Shown piece by piece: positions 36,364 to 45,711 of a stretch of 64,000 bases of DNA. The notes below the pieces were generated by a model. That model was not told the DNA's origin and did not search any database. It saw only the letters and a list, made by a program, of their open reading frames with translations. Position 1 is the first letter of the stretch. Every line of letters starts with the position of its first letter. The stretch covers positions 1,178,001-1,242,000 of the forward strand of contig NZ_CP037993.1 in assembly GCF_004367745.1 (NCBI RefSeq). Reading direction: 5' to 3'. Position numbers and translations under genes: made by a program. The stretch is from Herbaspirillum huttiense (GTDB lineage Bacteria; Pseudomonadota; Gammaproteobacteria; Burkholderiales; Burkholderiaceae_D).

Positions 36364-37986
36364 ATGAGCAAGCAGGAAAACGGACATCACCCCAAAGAGG
36401 GTTCCATCATCACCGGCGATGCGCTGGACCAGGCCCCTGGCGGCTTCACCCGTCGCGACATGATGCGCACCCTGCTGGCCGGCAGCCTCATGACGGTCGG
36501 CGGCACGGGCCTGCTGACGGCCAGCGGCAGCGTCATGGCACAGACCGGCAAGCGCGGCGGCAAGATGCGCATCGCCACCCAGACCAGCTCCACTGCCGAT
36601 ACCCTGGACCCGGCCAAGACCGCGCACTCCACCGACTACACCCGGGCGCACATGTTCTACAACGGCCTGACCAAGCTCGATGGCAAGCTCGCACCGCAGA
36701 TGGTGCTGGCCGAAGAAATGCTGACCACCGACGCCATCACCTGGACCGTCAAGCTGCGCAAGGGCGTGGTCTTCCATGACGGCAAGCCGTTCACCCCGGC
36801 CGACGTGGTCTACTCGATCATGCGCCACAAGGATCCGGCCACCGCCTCCAAGGTCAAGGTCGTGGCCGACCAGTTCGAATCGGTCAAGGCCACCGGCCCC
36901 AACGAAGTCCAGATCAAGCTCACCAGCGCCAACGCCGACTTGCCGGTGATCCTGGCGACCGCGCAATTCCTCATCATCCGCGACGGCACCACCAACTTCA
37001 GCACCCCCAACGGGACCGGTGCCTTCAAGCTCAAGGAATTCACCCCTGGCGTGCGCACCATCGGCGTGCGCAACGAGAATTACTGGAAGCCGGGCCTGCC
37101 CTACCTGGACGAAGTCGAACTCTTCGGCATCCCCGACGAAGCCGCGCGCGTCAATGCGCTGCTCTCCGGCGACGTGCACTGGATCAACGACGTCAACGCC
37201 CGTTCCACCGGCCGCGTCAAGGGCACGCCGGGCTATACCGTCATGGAAACCAAGTCGGGCCAGTACACCGACTTGGTGATCCGCCAGGACCAGGCCCCGG
37301 GCAACAGCATGGACTTCACGCTGGGCATGAAGTACCTGCTGGACCGCGAGCAGATCAAGATGGCCGCCTTCCGTGGCTATGCCGTGACCGCCAACGACCA
37401 GCCGATCGACCCGACCAACCGCTTCTACTTTGCCGGCCTGCCGCAGCGCCCCTTCGATCCGGAGAAGGCCAAGTTCCACCTGGAGAAGGCAGGCGTGCTG
37501 GGCAGCACCATCCCCATCGTGGCCTCGGTGGCCGCCACCGGTTCGGTCGACATGGCCGTGCTGATGCAGCAGAGCGCCGCCAAGATCGGCCTGAAGCTGG
37601 ACGTGAAGCGCGTGCCTGCCGACGGCTACTGGTCCAACCAGTGGATGAAGGTGCCGGTCGGTTTCGGCAACATCAACCCGCGCCCCAGCGCCGACATTCT
37701 GCTGACCCAGTTCTTCAAGTCGGATGCGCAGTGGAACGAATCGGGCTGGAAGAATCCGCAGTTCGACCAGCTGGTGGTGGCCGCGCGCGGCGAGACCGAC
37801 TTCACCAAGCGCAAGGCCATGTACGCCGACCTGCAGACCATGATCCACGAGAAGTGCGGCCTGGGTATCCCGGTCTTCATCATCAACCTGGAAGGCATGA
37901 GCACCAAGGTCAAGGGGATCGATCCGGTGCCGCTGGGTGCGTTCATGAACTACACCTGTGCGGAGTACGTCTGGCTGGACGCGTGA
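36364..37986 (+). CDS. ABC transporter substrate-binding protein (peptide/DppA family)
   Basis: This 540-residue SBP family 5 protein captures peptides, opines or other solutes. It has a Tat-like signal (FTRRDMMRTLLAGS, about residues 32-45) and conserved family segments such as KLRKGVVFHDGKPFTPADVVYS and the RPFDPEKAKFHLEKAG region. Tat export of an SBP-5 member is unusual but known. A GAGG ribosome-binding site precedes the start. It is first of four genes forming a complete ABC importer (SBP, two permeases, fused ATPase). Confidence 0.93.
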   Translation: MSKQENGHHPKEGSIITGDALDQAPGGFTRRDMMRTLLAGSLMTVGGTGLLTASGSVMAQTGKRGGKMRIATQTSSTADTLDPAKTAHSTDYTRAHMFYNGLTKLDGKLAPQMVLAEEMLTTDAITWTVKLRKGVVFHDGKPFTPADVVYSIMRHKDPATASKVKVVADQFESVKATGPNEVQIKLTSANADLPVILATAQFLIIRDGTTNFSTPNGTGAFKLKEFTPGVRTIGVRNENYWKPGLPYLDEVELFGIPDEAARVNALLSGDVHWINDVNARSTGRVKGTPGYTVMETKSGQYTDLVIRQDQAPGNSMDFTLGMKYLLDREQIKMAAFRGYAVTANDQPIDPTNRFYFAGLPQRPFDPEKAKFHLEKAGVLGSTIPIVASVAATGSVDMAVLMQQSAAKIGLKLDVKRVPADGYWSNQWMKVPVGFGNINPRPSADILLTQFFKSDAQWNESGWKNPQFDQLVVAARGETDFTKRKAMYADLQTMIHEKCGLGIPVFIINLEGMSTKVKGIDPVPLGAFMNYTCAEYVWLDA

Positions 37987-38086
37987 GTCCGGGAAAGTCT
38001 CACGCCTGACGTACGCTGTCAGTGGAAGTCGCGCGGGACCGGTTCATCTTGATGGCCGGCCCCGCCACTCGTTACCGAGGAAAGCT

Positions 38087-39043
38087 ATGAATGGAATGAT
38101 CCTGCGTCTGATCGTGCGCCGCCTGCTGCAGGCGGTGCTGACGCTGCTGCTGGTCTCGGCCGGCGTGTTCTTCATCACCAACCTGTTGCCGGGCGACGCC
38201 GCCCAGACCGCACTGGGCCAGGCCGCCACGCCGGAGACGGTGGCCGCACTGCGCCTGCAATACGGCCTGGACCTGCCGGCCCCGCTGCGTTATGCGCACT
38301 GGCTGGGCAACCTGCTCTCGGGCAACCCCGGCATGTCGCTGGTCAACAATGTGCCGGTGGCGCAGATGATCGGCGGCCGCCTGCCGGCCTCGCTGATGCT
38401 GGCGGCCGTGACGGCCCTCGTATCGGTGCCGCTGGCGCTGTTCCTGGGCATCTTCTCGGCCATGTATCGCGGCTCCTTCTTTGACCGTGCCGTCAACGTC
38501 AGTGCCGTGTCGATGGTATCGGTGCCGGAATTCCTGGTGGCCACGGTGGCCGTGATGATCTTCGCGGTCAAGCTGCGCTGGCTGTCGGCGCTGTCGCATG
38601 CCAGCGATGCCGCCACCCTGGGTGCCTTCATCAAGGCCTATGCCATGCCGGTGCTGACCCTGTGCTGCGTGATCGTGGCCCAGATGACGCGCATGACGCG
38701 CGCGGCCGTGATCGATCAGTTGCGTTCGTCCTATGCCGAAATGGCGCTGCTCAAAGGCGTCAAGCGCACCCGCATCGTGCTGCGCCATGCGCTGCCCAAT
38801 GCCATCGGCCCGATTGCCAATGCCGTGGCGCTGAGCTTGTCCTACCTGCTGGGCGGTGTGCTCATCGTCGAGAGCATCTTCAATTATCCCGGCATCGCCA
38901 CCCTCATGATCGATGCCGTGACCACCCGCGACATGCCGCTGGTGCAAGCCTGTTCCATGATCTTCTGTACCGGCTACCTGCTGCTGGTGCTGACCGCCGA
39001 TGTGCTGGCCATTGTTTCCAATCCAAGGTTGAAGACCCGATGA
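38087..39043 (+). CDS. ABC transporter permease (DppB-like)
   Basis: This 318-residue inner-membrane permease has six hydrophobic helices and the ABC permease EAA-type loop near RMTRAAVIDQLRSSYAEMALLKGVKRTRIVLRHALPNA. Together with the next permease it forms the membrane channel of the importer. A GAGGAAAG ribosome-binding site precedes the ATG at 38087. Its stop overlaps the next permease's start (39040-39043, ATGA). Confidence 0.92.
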   Translation: MNGMILRLIVRRLLQAVLTLLLVSAGVFFITNLLPGDAAQTALGQAATPETVAALRLQYGLDLPAPLRYAHWLGNLLSGNPGMSLVNNVPVAQMIGGRLPASLMLAAVTALVSVPLALFLGIFSAMYRGSFFDRAVNVSAVSMVSVPEFLVATVAVMIFAVKLRWLSALSHASDAATLGAFIKAYAMPVLTLCCVIVAQMTRMTRAAVIDQLRSSYAEMALLKGVKRTRIVLRHALPNAIGPIANAVALSLSYLLGGVLIVESIFNYPGIATLMIDAVTTRDMPLVQACSMIFCTGYLLLVLTADVLAIVSNPRLKTR

Positions 39044-39930
39044 AAGCCCTCCACGACTCCACCGGCACCGAAGCGGGCGCGCCTGTCGCACCGGCTGCCG
39101 CAGCCACCGCACCCGCCAGGCGCGTGCGCCGCCATTCGACCATGGCCTGGATCGGCATGGTGATCGTCGGCTTCTGGATCCTGATGGCCATCCTCGGCCC
39201 CAGCATCTCGCCCTACGACGCCACTGCCATCGTCGATACCGACGTGTTCTCCGGCATGAGCCACAAGTTCCTGCTGGGCAGCGACTACCTGGGCCGCGAC
39301 ATGCTGAGCCGCATCCTCTTCGGCACCCGCGCCACCATCGGCCTGGCTTTGCTGTCGACCGTGGTGGCCAGCCTCTCGGGTACCGCCATCGCCTTGTTCG
39401 CGGCCTTCTCGGGCGGCTGGCGCGATGCCGTCATCAGCCGTGCGCTCGATGCCCTGATCTCGATTCCCAGCAAGATGTTCGCGCTGATGATGGTGGCCAC
39501 TTTCGGTTCTTCCATGTTCCTGCTGGTGCTCACGGCGGCCATCACCTACATGCCCGGTGCCTACCGCATCGCCCGTTCCTTGGCGGTCAACGTGCAGGCC
39601 ATGGAATACGTGCAGGCTGCGCGCGCTCGCGGCGAGGGCGTGTGGTACATCATGACCGTGGAAATGCTGCCCAACATGATCCGCCCGGTGCTGGCCGATT
39701 TCGGCCTGCGCTTCGTCTACGTGGTGCTGCTGCTGTCGGGCCTGAGCTTCCTCTCGCTGGGCGTGCAGCCGCCGGATGCGGACTGGGGTTCGCTGGTGCG
39801 GGAAAACATTTCCGGCCTGGGCGAAGGCGCCCTGGCGGTGATCATGCCGGCCCTGGCGATTGCCTCGCTGACCATCGGCGTGAACCTGTTGATCGATAAC
39901 CTGCGCAGCAAGCGCGCTGCCAAGGAGTAA
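39040..39930 (+). CDS. ABC transporter permease (DppC-like)
   Basis: This 296-residue permease is the DppC-type partner. It has a long cytoplasmic N-terminus, the family segment FLLGSDYLGRDMLSRILFGTR (58-78) and the EAA-like loop YVQAARARGEGVWYIMTVEMLPNMIRPV. Translation is coupled to the preceding permease by an ATGA overlap. The ATPase gene starts 4 bp after its stop. Confidence 0.92.
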   Translation: MKALHDSTGTEAGAPVAPAAAATAPARRVRRHSTMAWIGMVIVGFWILMAILGPSISPYDATAIVDTDVFSGMSHKFLLGSDYLGRDMLSRILFGTRATIGLALLSTVVASLSGTAIALFAAFSGGWRDAVISRALDALISIPSKMFALMMVATFGSSMFLLVLTAAITYMPGAYRIARSLAVNVQAMEYVQAARARGEGVWYIMTVEMLPNMIRPVLADFGLRFVYVVLLLSGLSFLSLGVQPPDADWGSLVRENISGLGEGALAVIMPALAIASLTIGVNLLIDNLRSKRAAKE

Positions 39931-39934
39931 GCCC

Positions 39935-41872
39935 GTGAAGCAATTCGATATCTTCCTCGGCAAGGAAAGCGGCGTCGGTGCTGGCGCTGCGGCAGGCGGG
40001 GCGGCAGTGCGGCCCCTGGTGGAAGTGCAGGGCCTGCGGGTGAATGCCCGCAAGGACGACGGCACCCAGGTCGAGATCGTCAAGAACGTCAATTTCACCG
40101 TGGCCCCCGGCGAAGTGCTGGCCCTGATCGGTGAATCCGGTTCCGGCAAGACCACCATCGCACTGTCGCTGCTGGGCTATGCGCGTTCCGGTTGCCAGAT
40201 CGCCGGTGGCCAGGTGCGCATCGGCCAGCGCCAGATCGACCAGATGGATGAAAAGGCGCTGCTGGCCATGCGCGGTCATCACGTGGCCTACATCGCCCAG
40301 AGTGCGGCGGCGGCCTTCAATCCGGCCCGCACCCTGATGGACCAGGTGATCGAAAGTGCCCTGCAGCACGGCGTGATGGACAAGGCCAGCGCCATGCGCA
40401 AGGCGGTCGAGCTGTTCCGTGCGCTGGCCCTGCCCAATCCCGACAAGATCGGTGAGCGTTATCCGCACCAGGTCTCCGGTGGCCAGTTGCAGCGCGTGAT
40501 GGCGGCCATGGCCCTGATCACCGATCCTGAACTGGTGATCCTGGACGAACCCACGACCGCGCTGGACGTGACCACCCAGATCGAAGTGCTGCGCGCCTTC
40601 AAGAAAGTGGTCAAGGAAATCGGCACCACCGCCGTCTACGTGTCGCACGACCTGGCCGTGGTGGCGCAGATGGCCGACCGCATCATCGTCCTGCGCGACG
40701 GTGCCGTGCGCGAAGTCGGCACCACCGACCAGGTGCTGCATGCCCCGGCCGATACCTACACCCAAAGCCTGATCGCCGCCGCCTGCCCGGCTGCGCGCGT
40801 GGTTCAACTGCGCGAGATCCTGCCCGAGACCGTACCGGCCGAAGCCCGTGCCCCGCTGCTGCGCATCAGCGGCCTGGTGGCAGGTTACGGCGCACCGGAC
40901 CGGCTGGGCCTGCCGGGCGTGCGCATCCTGGATGACATCAATCTCACCATCCAGCGTGGCAGCACCGTGGGCATCATCGGCGAATCCGGTTCCGGCAAGA
41001 CCACCCTGGCGCGTGCCGTGGCCGGCATGATCGCGCCGGCGCGCGGCAGCATCCAGCTCGATGGGCAGAACCTGTCGCCTACGCTGGAAGGCCGCACCCG
41101 TGAACAATTCCGCCGCGTGCAGATCGTGTTCCAGAACGCCGACACTGCGCTCAATCCGGCGCACTCCATCGGCCGCATCCTGAATCGTCCGCTGTCTTTC
41201 TATCACGGCTTGAAGGGCGAGGCCATGCGCCGCCGTACGGCCGAACTGCTGGACCTGGTCAAGCTGCCTTCCAGCGTCATCGACCGCCTGCCCGCCGAAC
41301 TGTCCGGTGGCCAGAAGCAGCGCGTGAACCTGGCCCGTGCACTGGCCGCCAAGCCCGACCTGATCCTGTGCGATGAAGTGACGTCGGCGCTGGACACCGT
41401 GGTGGCTGCCGCCATCCTGGAACTGCTGGCCGAGCTGCGGCGCGAGCTGCAGGTGTCCTACATGTTCATCAGCCACGACATCAGCACCGTGCGTGCGATT
41501 TGCGACGACATCGTGGTGCTCTATGCCGGCCGCATGGTGGCCAACCGTCCGCGTGAAGCCATGATGGCGCCGCCTTATCACCCGTATTCGCACCTGCTGC
41601 TGTCGTCGGTCCCGGCCATGCAGCAAGGCTGGCTGGAACAGGTGGCCGGGGCCGGCCAGCACAAGCTGCCGCCGATTGGCGCGGTCGATCCGTCGCCGGA
41701 GATCTGCGCCTTCCTGCCGCGCTGTGCGCAGCGTATCGATGGCGTGTGCAACGTGGTGCCGCCGCGCCGCCGCAACATGGAACACGGTGGCGAGATCCTT
41801 TGCCACCGTTCGGATGCCGACCTGCAGCAGTCGCAGATGCCGCTGGTGCCGGTGGAGGGCATCACCGTCTGA
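39935..41872 (+). CDS. Fused dual ABC ATPase (DppD-DppF type)
   Basis: This 645-residue protein joins two ATP-binding cassettes. Each has a Walker [10 protein letters not shown] (near residues 67 and 349), a signature ([30 protein letters not shown]) and a Walker B with D-E catalytic pair ([23 protein letters not shown]). Both sites look intact. Peptide importers usually have two separate ATPase genes; the fused form is found in oligopeptide and opine systems. The start is GTG, 4 bp after the permease stop. The C-terminus has the cysteine-rich [15 protein letters not shown] region typical of DppD/OppD. Confidence 0.93.
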   Translation: MKQFDIFLGKESGVGAGAAAGGAAVRPLVEVQGLRVNARKDDGTQVEIVKNVNFTVAPGEVLALIGESGSGKTTIALSLLGYARSGCQIAGGQVRIGQRQIDQMDEKALLAMRGHHVAYIAQSAAAAFNPARTLMDQVIESALQHGVMDKASAMRKAVELFRALALPNPDKIGERYPHQVSGGQLQRVMAAMALITDPELVILDEPTTALDVTTQIEVLRAFKKVVKEIGTTAVYVSHDLAVVAQMADRIIVLRDGAVREVGTTDQVLHAPADTYTQSLIAAACPAARVVQLREILPETVPAEARAPLLRISGLVAGYGAPDRLGLPGVRILDDINLTIQRGSTVGIIGESGSGKTTLARAVAGMIAPARGSIQLDGQNLSPTLEGRTREQFRRVQIVFQNADTALNPAHSIGRILNRPLSFYHGLKGEAMRRRTAELLDLVKLPSSVIDRLPAELSGGQKQRVNLARALAAKPDLILCDEVTSALDTVVAAAILELLAELRRELQVSYMFISHDISTVRAICDDIVVLYAGRMVANRPREAMMAPPYHPYSHLLLSSVPAMQQGWLEQVAGAGQHKLPPIGAVDPSPEICAFLPRCAQRIDGVCNVVPPRRRNMEHGGEILCHRSDADLQQSQMPLVPVEGITV

Positions 41873-41938
41873 CCCGGTGACCCACCCAGCCGCCTGCCTG
41901 GCCGCGAGCCATGGCGGGCAGGCAAGGCAGGCCACGAG

Positions 41939-41977
41939 CATTAAGCCGCATTTAATGCTGGATTCGTTGAGCATTAA
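41939..41977 (+). promoter_or_regulatory. CATTAA-N7-TTAATG-N14-CATTAA operator of the cupin operon
   Basis: CATTAA (41939-41944), TTAATG (41952-41957) and CATTAA (41972-41977) match the motif with exact N7/N14 spacing. Twenty-two bp further on is a -10-like TAGCAT (42000-42005), the same distance seen at 45139 and 49632. The cupin gene starts at 42129. Confidence 0.65.
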
Positions 41978-42128
41978 TCACAGGATCAGGTGCGGCTCGT
42001 AGCATCGTCATGGATGGCATGCCGTCGGTCGCAGCGCCGGCCATGAAGCAAAGATTCGGGCAGGACCGCCAGAGCACCGTGGAGTCGGTCTCGCATTCCT
42101 GCCCATCCCCAAGGAAACAGGAGAAGAA

Positions 42129-42863
42129 ATGACTGCAGCGTTGGTGTTGTACCGTGCCTCCGGCACCCCCGTATCCACCCCCTTCCATCCGGGCGCGCTG
42201 GGCGCCTCGGACCCCTTTGCCGCCTCGCGCGAGATCGCCTGGCAGGGCATCGGCGGCATGAGCGCAGGCCGCCTGCGCTTCGAAGGCAGCCTCGACATCG
42301 CCCGCTTCCCGCATCAGGAAACGCTGGTGGTAGTGCAGGGCGAACTGCGTATCGAAGCCGAAGGTGCCGCACCGCTGGTGATCAAGCCCGACAACGGCGT
42401 GGTCATCGCCACCGGCGCCGCCGTGCGCATCACGGCCACGCAGCCGACCCTCGTCATGTTCTGCGCGGCCGACTGCCCGCACCCCGTGCAGCCGGGCGTG
42501 TTCCCGCTGGTGGCCGAAGCCAACTTCAAGCCCTCGGCCAATTCGCTGCCCAAGGAAATCCTGCTGGGCGACGTACCCACCTGCCGCAGCGACAACGTGA
42601 TCGATGAAAGCTCCATCGGCTGCAAGATCGGCACCTGGGATTCCACCCCTTACCACCGCATCGTGCGCGCCCATCCGGTCAATGAATTCATGCACATCCT
42701 CGATGGCGGCGTGCGCTTTGCCGAACCGGATGGCAGCGTGGTTTCCGTGGAGCGGGGCGACGCCGTCTTCGTACCGCTGGGTGCGGCCATCGGCTGGGAG
42801 AGCAGTGAGCGCGTGGCCAAGTACTACGTGGTGCAGACGGTCGCGGCCGAGGGAGGAAAGTAA
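42129..42863 (+). CDS. Bicupin-domain protein
   Basis: This 244-residue protein has two cupin halves: an N-terminal one with ARFPHQETLVVVQGELRIEAEG and a C-terminal one with HPVNEFMHILDGGVRFAEPDG and VERGDAVFVPLG. The family includes ureidoglycine aminohydrolase-like and metal-dependent isomerase proteins. It is the first gene of a pair with the FAD oxidoreductase (1 bp after its stop) and is preceded by the repeated operator and a GGAGAAG ribosome-binding site. The substrate cannot be assigned. Confidence 0.82.
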   Translation: MTAALVLYRASGTPVSTPFHPGALGASDPFAASREIAWQGIGGMSAGRLRFEGSLDIARFPHQETLVVVQGELRIEAEGAAPLVIKPDNGVVIATGAAVRITATQPTLVMFCAADCPHPVQPGVFPLVAEANFKPSANSLPKEILLGDVPTCRSDNVIDESSIGCKIGTWDSTPYHRIVRAHPVNEFMHILDGGVRFAEPDGSVVSVERGDAVFVPLGAAIGWESSERVAKYYVVQTVAAEGGK

Positions 42864-42864
42864 G

Positions 42865-44190
42865 ATGTCGCCCCCGCTCGTGCAGGTCCAGAGTCCTACC
42901 ATTCCTCCGGCGTCGGCCGATGTGGTCGTCATCGGCGGCGGCATCATCGGCATCTTCACCGCCTACTATCTGGCCAAGCGTGGCATCTCGGTGGCGGTGG
43001 TCGAGAAGGGCCGCATCGGTGCCGAACAATCCAGCCGCAACTGGGGCTGGTGCCGCCAGCAGAATCGCGACGCCCGCGAACTGCCGATGGCCACCAAGAG
43101 TATCGACCTGTGGGAACAATTCTCCGCCGAGACCGGCGAAGACACCGGTTTTACGCGTTGCGGCCTGCTCTATCTCTCCAACGATGATGAAGAAATCGCC
43201 CGCTGGGCGGCCTGGGGCGACTTCGCCAAGACTGCCGGCGTGACCACCTACATGCTCGATTCGAAACAAGCTGCCGAGCGCGGCCAGGCCACCGGACGCG
43301 CCTGGAAAGGCGGCGTCTTCTCGCCCACCGACGGCACTGCCGACCCGGGCAAGGCAGCACCCGCCGTGGCGCGCGCCATCATGAAACTGGGTGGCCACGT
43401 GATCCAGCAATGCGCCGCACGCGGCATCGAAACCGAAGGTGGCCGCGTCTCGGGCGTCATTACCGAAGCCGGCGTCATCAAGACCAAGGTGGCCGTCATG
43501 GCCGGTGGCGCATGGGCTTCGTCCTTCTGCCATCAACTGGGTATTCGCTTCCCGCAGGCATCCGTGCGGCAATCCATCATGAGCGTGGCGCCCATGGAGC
43601 AGCCTTTGCCGGGCGCGCTCTACACGTCTGGCGTAGCCGTCACCCGCCGCAGCAACGGCTCCTATGCGCTGGCCATCAGCGGCCGCGCGCGGGTCGATCC
43701 GACCATGCAGTTCCTGCGCTTCTCCCCGCAGTTCCTGCCGATGTTCGCCAAACGCTGGCGCAGCCTGTCGCCGGGCGGGCTGGAAGCCTGGCGCAGCGGC
43801 CACGAGACCCTGTCGCGCTGGCGCATGGATGCGCCTACGCCGATGGAACGCATGCGTATCCTGGATGCGTCGGCTGATCCGGTCTCGATCCGGGCCACCC
43901 ATCGCCGTGCGGTCGAATTGCTGCCGCAGCTGGCGCAGGCCAAAGTCACGCATACCTGGGCCGGTTATGTGGACAGCACGCCTGATGGCGTGCCCGGCAT
44001 CGGTGAGCTGCCGCAGACGCCGGGCCTGATCCTGGCGGCGGGTTTCTCCGGTCACGGTTTCGGTATCGGGCCGGGTGCGGGTCACCTGATCGCGGACCTG
44101 GCCAGCGGTGTGGAGCCCATCGTCGATCCGCGTCCCTATCACCCCAATCGTTTCTCGGATTCTTCCTGGGGCAAGGTCGCGGATTTCTGA
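42865..44190 (+). CDS. FAD-dependent D-amino-acid dehydrogenase-like oxidoreductase
   Basis: This 441-residue DAO-family protein has the FAD motif VVIGGGIIGIFTAYYLAKRG (21-40, Rossmann) and a C-terminal GFSGHGFGIGPGAG. Relatives oxidise D-amino acids or hydroxyproline to imino acids and pass electrons to quinones or O2. The GGAGG ribosome-binding site overlaps the cupin stop. RidA, encoded nearby on the same strand, would clear the reactive imine. It is convergent with the LysR gene by 6 bp. Confidence 0.88.
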   Translation: MSPPLVQVQSPTIPPASADVVVIGGGIIGIFTAYYLAKRGISVAVVEKGRIGAEQSSRNWGWCRQQNRDARELPMATKSIDLWEQFSAETGEDTGFTRCGLLYLSNDDEEIARWAAWGDFAKTAGVTTYMLDSKQAAERGQATGRAWKGGVFSPTDGTADPGKAAPAVARAIMKLGGHVIQQCAARGIETEGGRVSGVITEAGVIKTKVAVMAGGAWASSFCHQLGIRFPQASVRQSIMSVAPMEQPLPGALYTSGVAVTRRSNGSYALAISGRARVDPTMQFLRFSPQFLPMFAKRWRSLSPGGLEAWRSGHETLSRWRMDAPTPMERMRILDASADPVSIRATHRRAVELLPQLAQAKVTHTWAGYVDSTPDGVPGIGELPQTPGLILAAGFSGHGFGIGPGAGHLIADLASGVEPIVDPRPYHPNRFSDSSWGKVADF

Positions 44191-44196
44191 AGCAGT

Positions 44197-45141
44197 TCAG
44201 CGCCGCCAGGGCACGGGCTGGAAGGCCCGCTTGGCGGCGTCAAGGAAGACGCGCTGGCGCAGCGTCAGGCCCTGGCGGCCCGGCAGCAGCGCCATGATGG
44301 GCGCGGGATCGAGTTGCCAGCCGGGCAGCACGCGCTTGAGGCTGCCGTCGGCGACCAGATGCGCGCAATCCCATTCGGAACGCGCCACGAAGCCTTCACC
44401 ATCGAGCGCCCAGTCGCGCGTGATGGTGCCGTCATTGGAAGAGAGCGCGCCATTGAGCTTGACGGTCAGCGCCTTGCCGGTGCGGCGGCCGGCACTGTCG
44501 ACGGGCGTGAAGCGCAGGCGGCTGAGGTCGTCGTCATTCTCGCGCAGGCTCAGGTAGGGATACTCGGCCAGGTCGGAAGGATGCTTGACGCGCTGCATGC
44601 GTTTGGCCAGCACCGGCGCGGCACACAGGAAGCGCGCATTGGGCGCGAGGAAGTGGCCAACCCAGGAGGAGCCCTTGACGCGCCCGATGGAGATGATGGC
44701 GTCAGCGCCGGTGGAAGCCGCCAGCGGACTTTCGGCCAGCAGCAGCGAGATGCTCAGTTTGGGATGGCTGCGGTGCAGATCGCGGATCAGCGGTGCCACG
44801 TAGCGGCGCCCGAAGCCGAAGGGCGCGACTACGCGCAGCGAACCGCTGACGTTGGCCAGGTTGCCGCCGGCCCCGCGGTCCGATTCACGCGAGACGCTGG
44901 CGGTGATGGATTCGATGCGCTCCAGGATGTCCATGGCTTCCTGCACCAGGCGCTGGCCTTCGTCGGTGAGCGCGAAGCCGCGCGCGGCGCGATTGGCCAG
45001 GCGCACGCCGACGCGGTCCTCGATGCGCTGCAGGCGCACCGTCACTGCCGGTGGCGTCAGGTCGAGCAGGCGGGCAGCGCCGGCCAGCGAGCTGGCCGAG
45101 CCCAGGGCACGCAGCAGTTGCATGTCATCGAGTTGCAGCAT
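44197..45141 (-). CDS. LysR-family regulator (candidate regulator of the CATTAA regulon)
   Basis: This 314-residue LysR protein begins MLQLDDMQLLRALGSASSLAGAARLLDLTPPAVTVRLQRIE, a helix-turn-helix typical of the family, followed by an effector domain. It is divergent from ridA, and a copy of the repeated CATTAA/TTAATG operator covers its start codon (ATG is part of the first half-site in reverse). That arrangement suggests it represses itself and activates ridA and the other operator-bearing operons. The start at 45141 has an AGAGA site; an ATG at 45174 would lie inside the operator and is less likely. Residue-level effector identity is unknown. Confidence 0.88.
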   Translation of the reverse strand: MLQLDDMQLLRALGSASSLAGAARLLDLTPPAVTVRLQRIEDRVGVRLANRAARGFALTDEGQRLVQEAMDILERIESITASVSRESDRGAGGNLANVSGSLRVVAPFGFGRRYVAPLIRDLHRSHPKLSISLLLAESPLAASTGADAIISIGRVKGSSWVGHFLAPNARFLCAAPVLAKRMQRVKHPSDLAEYPYLSLRENDDDLSRLRFTPVDSAGRRTGKALTVKLNGALSSNDGTITRDWALDGEGFVARSEWDCAHLVADGSLKRVLPGWQLDPAPIMALLPGRQGLTLRQRVFLDAAKRAFQPVPWRR

Positions 45142-45177
45142 TAAAAATCTCTTAATGGTGAATTGAACGAACATTAA
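45139..45177 (+). promoter_or_regulatory. CATTAA-N7-TTAATG-N14-CATTAA operator of ridA / LysR
   Basis: CATTAA (45139-45144), TTAATG (45152-45157) and CATTAA (45172-45177) match the motif exactly. Twenty-two bp on is TACAGT (45200-45205), a good -10, facing ridA. On the minus strand the first half-site contains the LysR start codon. The arrangement fits divergent regulation by this LysR protein. Confidence 0.7.
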
Positions 45178-45267
45178 ACATCGCTGAAGGTCTTTTGGCT
45201 ACAGTCCATCAAAGGAAATGCGTCGGTTATCCTGACCGGCCTTCCTGCCACTTCAGCCTTGCCCATC

Positions 45268-45666
45268 ATGAACAACACAGCACACACCGCCCCCGTCACC
45301 CTCAACCCGACCGGCCTGGCCACCCCGGGCGGCCACTACAGCCACGTCGCCATCGGCAACGGCATGGTCTTCATCTCGGGCCAGTTGCCCATCGATGCGA
45401 GCGGCCACAAGCTCACAGACGCCAGCTTCGAAATGCAGGCACTGCAGGTGCTGGCCAATGTGGAAGCCGCACTCGCCGGTGCCGGCAGTGACATCGGCAA
45501 GCTGCTGCAGGTCCGCATCTATCTCACCGATGTGGCGTACTGGCCCGCCTTCAACGACATCTACGCACGCTGGGCCGGCAGCGCCCGCCCGGCACGCGCC
45601 GTGGTGCCGGTCCCGGCACTGCACTTCGGCCTGCAGGTCGAGGTGGAGGCCACGGCACTGCTGTGA
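45268..45666 (+). CDS. ridA: RidA-family enamine/imine deaminase
   Basis: RidA hydrolyses reactive enamine/imine intermediates, such as those made by pyridoxal- or flavin-dependent enzymes, to keto acids. The 132-residue protein has the family strands (GGHYSHVAIGNGMVFISGQLPIDASG; KLLQVRIYLTDVAYWPAFNDIY) and the substrate-binding Arg in PARAVVPVP near the C-terminus. I chose ATG 45268; a TTG at 45259 would add three residues. It is the first gene of the plus-strand operon with the aldehyde dehydrogenase and M20 genes, and is likely driven by the operator at 45139-45177. Confidence 0.93.
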   Translation: MNNTAHTAPVTLNPTGLATPGGHYSHVAIGNGMVFISGQLPIDASGHKLTDASFEMQALQVLANVEAALAGAGSDIGKLLQVRIYLTDVAYWPAFNDIYARWAGSARPARAVVPVPALHFGLQVEVEATALL

Positions 45667-45711
45667 CACTGCGCCGCACGCGCAACCAACCCGAAACAAG
45701 GACAACCCGAC

